DNA of 64,000 nucleotides, taken from Caryophanales bacterium UBA743. Its GTDB lineage: Bacteria > Bacillota_I > Bacilli_A > RFN20 > CAG-826. Location: NCBI GenBank assembly GCA_002297365.1, contig DBKT01000004.1:248001-312000 (forward strand). Direction: 5' to 3'. The position numbers and the translations under genes are program-made. Positions 15,987 to 25,583 of this stretch are shown here, piece after piece; position 1 is the first letter of the stretch, and each line of letters starts with the position of its first letter. The notes below the pieces were generated by a model. It was not told the origin of the DNA. It did no database searches and saw only the letters and a list, made by a program, of their open reading frames with translations.

Positions 15987-18900
15987 TTGCTTTCCTTTCT
16001 TTTCGCTTATAGGAGAAACAAAACGAACAAAAAGAAACTATTCGTTCTTTTACCTGCGGCCCTTCTCGCTCTTAGCGGATGCAATCCAAGTGAGTCACCA
16101 TCCTCTGAAGATCATAGTCAAGCCAGTCAGGTCGCCTCATCGGAAAAGAGCGTCTCTTCCGAAGAACCGGTAAAGACCTATTCGGTTAGCATCACCCAAG
16201 TGGAACACGCTACCGTCAGCGCTGACAAAATGGAAGCCGAAGTGGGCCAAACCATTACTTTCACGATTACCGTTGATGAGGATTATCATGTCTCTTCCTT
16301 CAAGGTGAATGGGGTTGATGTCGCCATCACTGATAATAAAGCCACAGCCCAAATGGTGGAAAATGGCTTAACGGTCACGATTGCTGTTGAAGTCAACACC
16401 CATGATGTCACGATTCATCCATCAGAAAACGGAACCGTTACCGCTGATAAAGAAACCGCTATCGTTGGAGATAAAGTCACATTCACCATTACGCCGAATG
16501 ATGACTTTGAATTAGATACTTTCAAAATTAACAATGAAGCAAAAGAAGTAACGAATAACACATTTGAAGCAACCATGGTTAAAGAAGGTTTAACTGTCGA
16601 TGCAACCTTCAAAGCCATAAAACATGCTGTAACCATCAACCAAAACGAAGGCGGAACAGTCACAGCAGATAAGATGGAAGCCGCTACCGGAGAAGAGGTC
16701 ACTCTTACCGTCACTCCAAATGAAAACTATCAATTATCCGCATTATATGTGAATGGCCAAGCCGTCTCTGTTGGCGAAAACGGAACCGTTACTGTCCCAA
16801 TGGTTAAGGAAGGCTTGATTGTTTCTGGCGTTTTTGCCAAAAAGAGCGCTTCGATAACGATTACCAACACAAAAGGCGGAACCATTTATGCATCTCCAAG
16901 CACGGAAGCTTCCATTGGAGATGATGTTGAAATTGAAGTGCAACCTGATGCTGGATACGAATTGGATAAGCTCCTTGTGAATGGAGAAGAGGTTGCGGTC
17001 TCTAATGGTTTTGCCGATGTCAAAATGGTTGAAGGCGGTCTTACCATCACCGCCGTTTGGAAAGAGCTTGCCAAAACCATCACGATTGTTTCTAGCGAAA
17101 ACGGAACCGTTACCGCAAATAAGGAAAAAGCGGAAGTTGGTGAAACGGTTATCTTCACTATTTCCCCAGCCGAAGGATATCACCTTGAATCTTTCAAAGT
17201 GAACGGAACGGAAGTGGAAGTCGATGGAGATAGTTACAGCGCCACCATGACCGAAGCGGGCCTTTCTATCGAAGCGATTTTCTCTGATACCTACAAGGTT
17301 GCTTCCATTTCCGAATCCTTGAAGGCCACAATCAAAGAATCCAATACTGCAAAAGTCACTTTAACCGCTGATTCCAACATTGACGCCATTCCTTTAGCTA
17401 AGAAAGAAACCGTCATTGATTTAGGCGGAAAGACATTAACGGTTACCTCTGCTACGGCTCTTCTCGCCGATGATACGCACATTCAAGATATCACCATCAA
17501 AAACGGAAAAATCAATGTCGTCAATGATGAGCAAAACAAACATATCTTTAATGTGAATAACGCGCATTCTCTCATCCTTGATAGGGTTACCCTTACCAAC
17601 ACGACATCCACCTTTGCGGGCGCTGGAATCTATTGCTCGGCTATCACAAACTTGGAAATAAAGAACTCCACCTTAGATCTTAAAGCGGTCTATGGCATTG
17701 GAACGAATAACACCAAAGGAAAGAATGCCAAAATCATTTTGGAAAACTCCCATATCACCGTTACAACGGATGAAAAGGACAACACCGCTTTCTTCGGAAC
17801 CATCGAAGGAATTGACGTGACTTTCAAAAACAGCTCCTTAAAAGCCGATAGACAGGCTCTTATTGCTCGTATAGGAACTTGGAAAGCCGATGCCTCCACC
17901 TTTGAAATCACTGGAGCTTGGTTAAACGGGACCGATAAAGCTACGAACAACAAAACCACGAATGATTCCTATCTCTCTGGCTCTTGGAAAAGCGGAAATG
18001 AAGTTCCTTCCGCTGCGGTGGTTATCGGCGATAATCTGGAAAAGTCTTACAACCAAGAGGCCAATTTCACCTTCACCAACTCTTGCAAAATCATTTCCCC
18101 AGAAGGAAGCAAGATTGTTTCTAGAACTGATGGAATACATGACACGACCATCAATTTCGATGCTTTAACCTATGTTAACGCCTATGATTCCATGGATCAT
18201 GGTGAAGGTGTCAATGTTGTCACTCAAAACGTTCTCACCAAAACCATCGCTGAGATGAATGAGTTAACGGAAAACGATGACAAAAACCTTTATTGTGTTA
18301 CTGGAATCTTAAAGGAAATCACCAAGGCGAAATATGGTAATGGTTATCTCGAAGATCAAGACACGGGTGAGACCCTCATGCTTTATGGCTCTTATACAGA
18401 AGCAACTATCTTAAAGAGCGACTCCGGCATTTTCTCCCTTAAAGAAACCACTGAGGATTATCCTAGCGTTATCGGAACGGCTTTATCCGAAGACAACGTT
18501 GGGAGAATGGTTACTGTCTTTGGAACATTTAAAAATTACAAGGACACAAAAGAAATCGTCGACTCCTTCGCTCTACCAAAAGGAGAAAAAATCTCCGGAT
18601 TGACCGCTACTATTGAGGTTAATGATTCGGCCATGGGAAGTGCTACGCTAAGCAAAACCGAGGGAATCACTTTCGGGGAAACTATCACTGTAGATGTCAT
18701 TGCTAATTCTGGTTATGAATTAAGCAAGATTGAATATACGGATAAAGTTGGTAAGGTTACTGATATCACCACAGGCAAAAAATTCAATGCTGACTTAGCC
18801 AATTCTGTTAAAGTAACTTTTGCGGAAAAGAGTTCTACGCCTACGAAAAAAACCGCAACGTTTGTCCCAACAGATTTTCAAAACGCCAGTAACATAAAAA

Positions 18901-19223
18901 TTGTCCAAACCATCAGTGGTTTTACATTCCAAATTGATACAGGCACAATTGATGATACGAGAATTGGCGTCTTTAAGAGTCAAAAACTCACAATTACCGC
19001 TGAAGAAGGAACAAAAATTTTGAAAATTGAAATCACTTGTACTGCAGAAGGCGAAGCCAAATATGGTCCTGGTTGTTTTTCCGACACTGATACCACAAAC
19101 CATTATAAACATTCTGGAAAAACGGGGGTTTGGGAAAACGCAGACGGCCAACAAAAAGTTTCTCTAAAGGCTGATAAAAATCAAGTTCGTATTACTAAAA
19201 TGGTGGTTACCTATTTAGCTTAA
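15987..19223 (+). CDS. Giant surface lipoprotein with divergent InlB-type repeats, beta-helix and OB-like domain
   Basis: About 1070 residues, exported and lipid-anchored (LLALSGC lipobox). Five to six tandem repeats of about 70 residues (about residues 60-435), each with a V-T-x-E-x-G-T-V-x-A core and a VGxxVTFTI turn, resemble the divergent InlB B-repeat/bacterial repeat family. Next comes a right-handed beta-helix (DLGGKTL, ITIKNGKINV), then an OB-like segment (YCVTGILKEI ... VTVFGTFKNY), another repeat and a C-terminal domain ending RITKMVVTYLA. It is likely an adhesin or binding protein. The start is odd: no in-frame ATG exists before the signal peptide; the annotated TTG 15987 has poor spacing, while AGGAG (16011-16015) points to ACG 16023. 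Confidence 0.85.
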   Translation: MLSFLFAYRRNKTNKKKLFVLLPAALLALSGCNPSESPSSEDHSQASQVASSEKSVSSEEPVKTYSVSITQVEHATVSADKMEAEVGQTITFTITVDEDYHVSSFKVNGVDVAITDNKATAQMVENGLTVTIAVEVNTHDVTIHPSENGTVTADKETAIVGDKVTFTITPNDDFELDTFKINNEAKEVTNNTFEATMVKEGLTVDATFKAIKHAVTINQNEGGTVTADKMEAATGEEVTLTVTPNENYQLSALYVNGQAVSVGENGTVTVPMVKEGLIVSGVFAKKSASITITNTKGGTIYASPSTEASIGDDVEIEVQPDAGYELDKLLVNGEEVAVSNGFADVKMVEGGLTITAVWKELAKTITIVSSENGTVTANKEKAEVGETVIFTISPAEGYHLESFKVNGTEVEVDGDSYSATMTEAGLSIEAIFSDTYKVASISESLKATIKESNTAKVTLTADSNIDAIPLAKKETVIDLGGKTLTVTSATALLADDTHIQDITIKNGKINVVNDEQNKHIFNVNNAHSLILDRVTLTNTTSTFAGAGIYCSAITNLEIKNSTLDLKAVYGIGTNNTKGKNAKIILENSHITVTTDEKDNTAFFGTIEGIDVTFKNSSLKADRQALIARIGTWKADASTFEITGAWLNGTDKATNNKTTNDSYLSGSWKSGNEVPSAAVVIGDNLEKSYNQEANFTFTNSCKIISPEGSKIVSRTDGIHDTTINFDALTYVNAYDSMDHGEGVNVVTQNVLTKTIAEMNELTENDDKNLYCVTGILKEITKAKYGNGYLEDQDTGETLMLYGSYTEATILKSDSGIFSLKETTEDYPSVIGTALSEDNVGRMVTVFGTFKNYKDTKEIVDSFALPKGEKISGLTATIEVNDSAMGSATLSKTEGITFGETITVDVIANSGYELSKIEYTDKVGKVTDITTGKKFNADLANSVKVTFAEKSSTPTKKTATFVPTDFQNASNIKIVQTISGFTFQIDTGTIDDTRIGVFKSQKLTITAEEGTKILKIEITCTAEGEAKYGPGCFSDTDTTNHYKHSGKTGVWENADGQQKVSLKADKNQVRITKMVVTYLA

Positions 19224-19251
19224 TTGTCGTTTTTATGCAATCAACCGATTA

Positions 19252-19275
19252 GCACGTCCATGCGACGTGCTTTTC
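19252..19275 (+). terminator. Intrinsic terminator of the surface lipoprotein
   Basis: GCACGTC/GACGTGC stem with a 5-base loop, followed by TTTTC. Confidence 0.85.
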
Positions 19276-19320
19276 TTATAAAGATATATAACTCCCTAAA
19301 AAGGATTCATATTTTTTAAG

Positions 19321-19825
19321 ATGAGCCAAATAGATCAAGAAAGATAATAGGAAGAAATTCTTGAAGAAATAGAAATCATCAAAAAAATTGATATTCTTTC
19401 CCCGGATTTTTCTATGCAAAGAAACGTTCTAACCATCGTTGGTCTTCGTTACTCTCAAGCAAAAGAACTCATTTTAAATTTGAGAAAAGACAAAACCTTT
19501 CAAAAGATAGATTTTGAAACAAAACAATACGTTATCGAGAGAATTCTTGATGAAATCAAAGGAAGAATGTTAGAAGACATCATTCATTCGGATCGTTCTG
19601 AAATCTTTGAAATCAAACATAGTGAGAGAAAAGACGCCCAACAAGCAAAGAACCTGCTAGATGAGAAGAGATGTTCTCTCTTCGAAACGAGATCCCTAAA
19701 ATAAAAAGAAAGGCCGTCCTATATCGAGGAATAATCAAAAAGAAGGAGAAATCGAATATCAAAATGCCGAAGAATACCTAAATCCCCTGTTTTTTGAAGA
19801 CGATTTCTCCTTAGATTCTCATTGA
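19321..19825 (+). pseudogene. Broken gene of unknown function (two in-frame stops, then a frameshift)
   Basis: From ATG 19321 the frame reads eight codons, then TAA TAG, then continues open for about 125 codons to 19704. That open part is helical and charged (ILSPDFSMQRNVLTIVGLRY, FETKQYVIERILDEIKGRM). A further open stretch in another frame (about 19730-19825, EYQNAEEYLNPLFFEDDF) looks like the displaced C-terminus. An internal ATG at 19414 could start a shorter product, but it lacks a ribosome site. No family is recognised. It ends convergently over the Nudix gene. Confidence 0.5.
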
Positions 19826-20215
19826 ATCTTGGATTTTAAAGAAAATCTCTTTATCGGCTGGACACCAAGAAAGAGAGGTTCCTTCTTCTTTTGAAATCCA
19901 TTTCTCATCCGAATGAATTCCCTTTTCGATGGTTAAATTCCCTTCGATAATTTTAACAAGGAAAACGTCCATATCTAAGATGAACGTCGGATACTCATAA
20001 ACCTCATTCAGAAGAAACCTTTCCACCTTAATCGCGGTTTCTAATTCTTCTTTGATTTCGCGAATTATCGCCTCTTCCGGGGTTTCGCCTTTTTCGATCT
20101 TCCCCCCAGGGAATTCATATAGGCCCTTGAATTCCCCATAATCCCTTTGAGCGACAAAGAGCCGGTTATTTCTCTTGATCAGGGCGCAAACTACCCGAAT
20201 TCTCTTCTTTTCCAT
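19811..20215 (-). CDS. Nudix hydrolase (MutT-like)
   Basis: 134-residue pyrophosphohydrolase with the Nudix box GGKIEKGETPEEAIIREIKE followed by ELE, matching GX5EX7REUXEE. The YEFPGGK lead-in, QRDYGEFKGL and VVCALIKRNNRLFVAQR segments are those of 8-oxo-dGTP diphosphatases, so sanitation of oxidised nucleotides is likely. Its first 50 bases overlap the end of the PLD-helicase gene in another frame on the same strand, so the two are co-expressed and translationally coupled. Confidence 0.9.
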   Translation of the reverse strand: MEKKRIRVVCALIKRNNRLFVAQRDYGEFKGLYEFPGGKIEKGETPEEAIIREIKEELETAIKVERFLLNEVYEYPTFILDMDVFLVKIIEGNLTIEKGIHSDEKWISKEEGTSLSWCPADKEIFFKIQDSMRI

Positions 20216-23003
20216 CTCTTTCTATTCCAAAATCATCATAATACGTCAAAGGAACTTTTTCCTCCAATTCGATATCAAACAATAAGGTTTCTTTCGGATT
20301 ATCCGAGACTCTTGGGTTCTTCAAACGCCCTTTCCCTAAATAATAGAAAGGCATCTCTGCTCCATCTTCTTTCTTCGCTTTCCTGACAAAGATATGCGAA
20401 TAGGGCTCCTTCAATAAGGAAATCCCTTTGGAATTATTTAACCTCGTGCCCGTTTGGGATTCCCATTGGAGCGAAGACGGGGACAAGAAACGGTCTTTGT
20501 ATTTCAAGTAGGATAAAACCTGCTCATCTTTTCTCAAATCAATATAAATCACACGTTCCTGGTTGACCTTAAAAACACCCATCATACGGAATAGGTTCTC
20601 GCTATTTAATGCCAAAAGAGAGGAGAAGGACGTATATGGATAATAACGTTTTAGCTTGCTTTCCACGTTATAGAACTCGATTTGGTAACGAGCAAGGCCG
20701 TAATCGAGCAAAGAAACGATCCAATCTTTGAAAGAATCATTCGTGAAATCGAAGTTCAAAGAATAGCATTCGCCCTCTTTTTTCACCAAGGTGCGGTGAT
20801 AAGAAGGACGGGTGTAGTAGAAACGATCCTGCAAAACTTTTAAGGCGTATCGGAAAGTGTCTTCTTTGAAATGCTCCGCATCTTTTAAGGCCAAAAGAAG
20901 CTCATTTTCATTCTTTGCCCCGTTCAATAGCTCCTTGATGATGAGATATTCTTCGGGATGAACAAGTGGGAGATACTCATAGATTGTCTCGATGATTTCT
21001 TTTTCTTCTTTCGAAAAGAAAGGAACATCTTCCCCCATCTTTTCTAAGAAATCGTAATACGAAGGAAATTTCTTCGTGAAATGCAAGATATCGACGCCTG
21101 TTTCTTGATCAAGGAAGACGTCATGTTTTGGGTATTCGTTTGGTCCCAGTTTCAAACAGCTCTTTAAGTTCTGATAATCCGCTTTCAAGAAAGAGATGGA
21201 ATTGAAATTCGTTTTCTCGATGGAACGCAATATTTCTTCTTGGGCTTTTTCCTCGAAATGTATCTCCAATCCGGGAATGGCCAAGGAAGAGAAGTTGTCC
21301 CTAATCATATTCGAAAGAGCCAATTTGTCAGAGACCCCGCTTTTAGAAAGGCTTCCTAAAGCCAAAGCGATCTGCACGGATCTCAAATAGGAATTCGCGA
21401 TAAAATCCAAAACGGTGAGATATTCCTTGTTCTCGTATTTTCTTAAGCCTCTGCCTAATTGCTGGATAAAGATGGTGGAAGATTCCGTAGGGCGCAAGAA
21501 AAGAACCATATTAATCGAAGGAACATCGATTCCTTCGTTTAATATATCGACGGCAAAAACAAGTTCGAGAGGGTCATTTTCATCTTCTAATCTCTGAAAT
21601 ATGCGGATTCTTTCCCCCAAAGATGAAGATCCTGTCAAATAAGCGGTGGAATAGCCAAGATCCATCATCTGCATCGCCATCTGCTTCGCATGTTCCACAT
21701 TTCGGCAGAAACCGATGCAACGAAGCTTCCCTTCTGGGCGATGTTTCTTGATTTCGTCCGATATGAAGGAACAATGAAGAGAAGAAGACAGAGACTGAAC
21801 CAGGAGGCGGTTCCCTTCCGCGCTTCCATCGCTCGCGTAGCTTATCAAATCATCTTTGATGCCGTAATAATGGAAAGGGACAATCAAATGATTCTCCAAC
21901 GCATCCCTCAATCGCAAATCAAAAGGCACGTTATTTCCAAACATTTGATAGATATCTTCGCCATCCATGCGGTCAGGTGTAGCGGTCAAGCCCAATAAAA
22001 AAGAAGGTTTAAAATAGTCGATGATTTTTTGATAAGTGGATGCGGCCGCGTGATGGACTTCATCCATAATGATATAGTCGAATTCGTCCGGCGCGAATAA
22101 TTCCAAATGTCTTGATAGCATCTGATTAGACGCAAAAATGAAATCTTTGTCCATCTCGCGATATTCGCCATTATAAAGACCATAAGTCCGTGACTGCCCG
22201 AAGACTTTGCTAAAAGTGCTTAAGGCCTGAGTCAATATCGTATCTTTATGTACGATAAATAGAAGTCTTCTTGCGCCAAAATTCCTCGCATCGAAAGCGG
22301 CCAAATATGTCTTTCCGGAGCCGGTAGCCGCGATGACCATCGCTTTATTGATGTTTCGATTCCTTGTGCTTTGCAACTCTTTCAACGCCTGTCGTTGCAT
22401 GAAATTAGGATTCAATGTCTCTGTCTCTTTATCGTAGGAATAGTCCATATCCCAGGAAACGATCGCATAGGATAAGGCAATTTCATATGTTTTCACATTC
22501 TCCCTTGTCAAAGGCTCGACCTTATTCCATAGAAAGTTGAATTCCTCAAGGATTTCGCGGAAGAAAGAGTATTCTTTCGAGGAAACGACCCCAATATCCC
22601 ATTCCTTGTTTTTTAGCAAGGCGAAACGGGTGATATTAGAGGAACCGACGATGCTTTCGAAGGAAGAGTCCCCATATTCAAAAAGATATCCTTTGGTATG
22701 GAACCCATCATCCTCAAAAGAATGGTCTTCCAGCCTGCATTCAAAATGAGGGTACCTCCTTTGCAGCTCCAAAAAAGTCTCCAAAGAGGCGATATCGGTG
22801 AAATTTTGATAAGTGGAGGTAAGGATTCTTCCTCTCGCCCCACGAGACAAAGCTTTTTCGATATGAGGCAAAAGAAGAATCAAACCCGCTTTCTTGATAA
22901 AAGAGACCGACCAAGAAAAAGAAACGCACCGATCTAGAGAAGAAATAATGCGATTTAAGAAATTGGGTTCGCTCTGGTTGGTGTAAAAGGAGGCTTCTAA
23001 CAT
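20166..23003 (-). CDS. PLD nuclease-SF2 helicase fusion (DUF3427-type)
   Basis: 945 residues. An N-terminal phospholipase-D-like nuclease domain has the HxK motif in FHTKGYLFE and GSSN about 20 residues on. A superfamily 2 helicase core follows: Walker A AATGSGKTYL (about 224), DEVHH (about 316), LTATPDR (about 342), ILNEGIDVPS and QQLGRGLRK (about 515). The C-terminal half resembles DUF3427, including the closing SHIFVRKAKKEDG segment. This architecture occurs in stand-alone helicases often found near defence or repair genes. The overlap with a Nudix gene at the 3' end is notable. The role (DNA repair versus phage defence) cannot be settled here. Confidence 0.88.
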   Translation of the reverse strand: MLEASFYTNQSEPNFLNRIISSLDRCVSFSWSVSFIKKAGLILLLPHIEKALSRGARGRILTSTYQNFTDIASLETFLELQRRYPHFECRLEDHSFEDDGFHTKGYLFEYGDSSFESIVGSSNITRFALLKNKEWDIGVVSSKEYSFFREILEEFNFLWNKVEPLTRENVKTYEIALSYAIVSWDMDYSYDKETETLNPNFMQRQALKELQSTRNRNINKAMVIAATGSGKTYLAAFDARNFGARRLLFIVHKDTILTQALSTFSKVFGQSRTYGLYNGEYREMDKDFIFASNQMLSRHLELFAPDEFDYIIMDEVHHAAASTYQKIIDYFKPSFLLGLTATPDRMDGEDIYQMFGNNVPFDLRLRDALENHLIVPFHYYGIKDDLISYASDGSAEGNRLLVQSLSSSLHCSFISDEIKKHRPEGKLRCIGFCRNVEHAKQMAMQMMDLGYSTAYLTGSSSLGERIRIFQRLEDENDPLELVFAVDILNEGIDVPSINMVLFLRPTESSTIFIQQLGRGLRKYENKEYLTVLDFIANSYLRSVQIALALGSLSKSGVSDKLALSNMIRDNFSSLAIPGLEIHFEEKAQEEILRSIEKTNFNSISFLKADYQNLKSCLKLGPNEYPKHDVFLDQETGVDILHFTKKFPSYYDFLEKMGEDVPFFSKEEKEIIETIYEYLPLVHPEEYLIIKELLNGAKNENELLLALKDAEHFKEDTFRYALKVLQDRFYYTRPSYHRTLVKKEGECYSLNFDFTNDSFKDWIVSLLDYGLARYQIEFYNVESKLKRYYPYTSFSSLLALNSENLFRMMGVFKVNQERVIYIDLRKDEQVLSYLKYKDRFLSPSSLQWESQTGTRLNNSKGISLLKEPYSHIFVRKAKKEDGAEMPFYYLGKGRLKNPRVSDNPKETLLFDIELEEKVPLTYYDDFGIERDGKEENSGSLRPDQEK

Positions 23004-23080
23004 CTTTCTGTCCTTGCTTTTACAGAATAACCGTGAGGATCCTTCAGATCAAGCTGAAAAGGAGAGAATTCTTGCTTTGC

Positions 23081-23620
23081 TTATTCGAATAAAGAATAGA
23101 AATAAGTGGTCATTTGGATGGCATTTTCTTTATGCTCATGGATCACATAATCTTTCAAAAGATCGACAAAAGCGCCAGAAAGGCAATTCTCTAGGATTTC
23201 ATCAGGGATATTGGGGTGCTTGATTTTGATGGAAGGCATCGCGACCCTCATTAGATGATGGACTTCCTTCCCTAAGGTGGAATAGAAAAGATGCGATGCG
23301 CCCGAAGAGAAAATCGCGGATATGAGTTTCTCTTGCTCTTTGAAATGATAAAAAATATGGGCCGTCATCTCACGATAATCATAAAGAGTGATATTCCCCT
23401 CCTTAGAATGATTCGAGGAGAAGGCATGATTGAAAATCGAGGTGCAGACGTTCCTAAGGACATCATCTTTCTTTTTATAGTGGGCGTAGAAAGTGGATCT
23501 TGAGACGGTGCTTTCGAGAATGATGTCGCTTACGGATATATCCGTATAGGATTTCGTTTCTAGCAATCTTTCCAATGCGCCTAAGATAAGCTCGTTTGTC
23601 TTTTCTTCTTTTTTATTCAT
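23081..23620 (-). CDS. TetR/AcrR-family transcriptional regulator
   Basis: 179 residues with an N-terminal TetR helix-turn-helix (about residues 10-55: ILGALERLL, SYTDISVSDIILESTVSRST, FYAHYKKKDDVL) and a C-terminal helical domain as in the TetR_C_8/AcrR-like group. It is divergent from the siderophore-type ABC operon starting at 23750, which it may control; a short inverted repeat at 23682-23704 is a possible site. Confidence 0.85.
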   Translation of the reverse strand: MNKKEEKTNELILGALERLLETKSYTDISVSDIILESTVSRSTFYAHYKKKDDVLRNVCTSIFNHAFSSNHSKEGNITLYDYREMTAHIFYHFKEQEKLISAIFSSGASHLFYSTLGKEVHHLMRVAMPSIKIKHPNIPDEILENCLSGAFVDLLKDYVIHEHKENAIQMTTYFYSLFE

Positions 23621-23681
23621 TTTCCGTCCTCTTGATACGAATAAATATCGAATAATGTGTTTTAATTATAACTCAATAATC

Positions 23682-23704
23682 GAACAAAATATTCTAAAAT
23701 GTTC
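23682..23704. promoter_or_regulatory. Possible TetR operator
   Basis: GAACA-N13-TGTTC between the divergent TetR gene and ABC operon. The arms are short and the interior is not symmetric, so this is weak. Confidence 0.3.
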
Positions 23705-23749
23705 ATTTCCTTAGTAAAAAGAAGAAAACACTGGTAGACTACTACTCAA

Positions 23750-24826
23750 ATGGTTATGAAGAAAAGAGAGATACCGTCCATTTTTGATGGGAACAAAAAG
23801 AAAAAGCTGTATGCTCTTTTTATTCTTCTTGGCATCACTCTTGTCTTATTTGCCCTTTCCTTTATCATCACGCCGACGAATATGTCGATGGAACGCTGTT
23901 TCTTTGGCTTGTTCGGGGGAAGTGATGAGGCCGCTAACCGCATTATGCAGAGAATCATCTTGCCAAGGAATCTTGCTGCTCTTTTAATCGGAGGGGGACT
24001 TTCCCTTTCCGGGCTTTTGATGCAAACGTCTTTAAAGAATCCGATGGCTTCCCCTGCGACGTTGGGCGTTTCCAATGCGGCTGTTTTCGGAGCCAACGTG
24101 ATTATTCTTTGCTTATACGGAACGAGCAGCAATTCCTTTGTCTCTGCGGGCGATTCCCCTTTTCAGACATCCATGGTCGCTTTCGCTTTCTCTTTCCTTT
24201 GCCTTCTTTTGGTGCTCCTTTTGTCTTCGTTCCACAAATTTCACCCAACCACGGTTGTGCTTGTGGGAATCGTTTTAGGCTCGTGCTTTCAGGCTTTGAC
24301 GACGCTTTTGCAATACTTTGCCGATGATGTCGCTCTCTCTGCTATCGTGGGATGGTCTTTTGGTAACTTAGAAAGAATCACGATGGGGGAGAATGGCATA
24401 TTAGGCGTCGTTTTACTCGTCTCTCTGGCGTCTTTCTCTTTCCTGGGCTACCGTTTTAACGCTCTTGATGCGGGGGATGGCTTCGCTAGAAGCGTCGGCG
24501 TGCATACTTCCCTTTTGCGTTTTCTCTCTTTGCTTTTCGCTTCCCTTTTGGGTGCCTTATGCGTTTCATTCTGCGGGATGATTGGCTTTGTGGGGATCAT
24601 CGCTCCTCATATTATGAAAAGAATCATCGGGCGCGATCACCGTTTCCTTTTCCCAACCTCTTTTTTAGCGGGTTCCTCTCTTCTTCTAATCTGCGATATT
24701 TTCACTCGCTTGATTGGGAAAGGGACCTCTCTTCCGGTTGGCGCCATAACCGCTTTGGTTGGAACGCCTTTGTTTTTAATCATTCTCTTTAGCAAGAAAG
24801 GGGACAAATATGCTTTATCTAAATGA
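23750..24826 (+). CDS. FecCD-type iron/siderophore/cobalamin ABC permease
   Basis: 358 residues, about nine to ten membrane helices, with family segments ILPRNLAALLIGGGLSLSG (about 70-88), ASPATLGVSNAAVFGAN and FCGMIGFVGIIAPHIMKRII. It forms the transmembrane channel for a type II ABC importer. Two ATGs (23750, 23756) are possible and neither has a strong ribosome site, so the mRNA may be nearly leaderless. It is followed with overlap by the ATPase and binding-protein genes. Confidence 0.9.
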   Translation: MVMKKREIPSIFDGNKKKKLYALFILLGITLVLFALSFIITPTNMSMERCFFGLFGGSDEAANRIMQRIILPRNLAALLIGGGLSLSGLLMQTSLKNPMASPATLGVSNAAVFGANVIILCLYGTSSNSFVSAGDSPFQTSMVAFAFSFLCLLLVLLLSSFHKFHPTTVVLVGIVLGSCFQALTTLLQYFADDVALSAIVGWSFGNLERITMGENGILGVVLLVSLASFSFLGYRFNALDAGDGFARSVGVHTSLLRFLSLLFASLLGALCVSFCGMIGFVGIIAPHIMKRIIGRDHRFLFPTSFLAGSSLLLICDIFTRLIGKGTSLPVGAITALVGTPLFLIILFSKKGDKYALSK

Positions 24827-25583
24827 TGTCTCTTTCTCTTATTCAAAACGCTCGAAACCCGTCCTAAAGCATCTCACTATCCGTTTAGAGGAAGGAAAGG
24901 TAGGGGTTTTATTAGGCCCTAATGGCGTTGGAAAGAGCACAATCATCAAGCTAATATGCGGAGTTTTGAAACCAAAAGAAGGGGAGATTTTTTTGGGGGA
25001 GAAAAACCTACAGGAAATCCAATTGTCCGAGCGAAGCAAACTCATCTCCTCCGTCCCCCAAAATATCGAGTTCTCTTCCTTGAGCGTCATGGACTCCATC
25101 CTCTTAGGAAGGCTTCCCTATTTCTATTCCTTCCCTTGCAAATACGATAAGGAAGAAACCTTGAAAGTCATGGAGGAACTCCATATCCTCCCATTGAAGG
25201 ATAGGCTGGCAGATTCCCTTTCTGGCGGAGAGAAGCAAATGGTGGCGATTGCCCGATCCCTCGTTTCTAACCCCAGAATTCTTATCTTAGATGAGCCAAC
25301 GGCAAACCTTGATTTGAAACATCAGGCGCTGATAATGAGCCTTCTAAAAAAGATAGCCAAAGAAAGGAAGCTGACCATTTTGGTTTCCTTGCATGATCTT
25401 TCCGAGGCTTCCTTCCTCGGGGATACCTTATTCTGGCTAAAGGAAGGAAGCCTTCTTTACCAAGGAGATAGCTCTTCCATCACTTCGGAAAGGATCTTCG
25501 AGACCTATGGCGTCAAAACGAACTTAATCCAAAAAGACGGCGAAATATTCATCTCATTATTCGTAGGAGAAAAACAATCATGA
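24810..25583 (+). CDS. FecE-type ABC transporter ATPase
   Basis: 257 residues with Walker A GPNGVGKST, Q-loop VPQNIEFSS, signature LSGGEKQ, Walker B ILILDEPTANLDL and switch LHDLSEAS. It overlaps the permease by 17 bases and the binding protein by four bases, making a three-gene importer unit. Confidence 0.92.
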   Translation: MLYLNDVSFSYSKRSKPVLKHLTIRLEEGKVGVLLGPNGVGKSTIIKLICGVLKPKEGEIFLGEKNLQEIQLSERSKLISSVPQNIEFSSLSVMDSILLGRLPYFYSFPCKYDKEETLKVMEELHILPLKDRLADSLSGGEKQMVAIARSLVSNPRILILDEPTANLDLKHQALIMSLLKKIAKERKLTILVSLHDLSEASFLGDTLFWLKEGSLLYQGDSSSITSERIFETYGVKTNLIQKDGEIFISLFVGEKQS

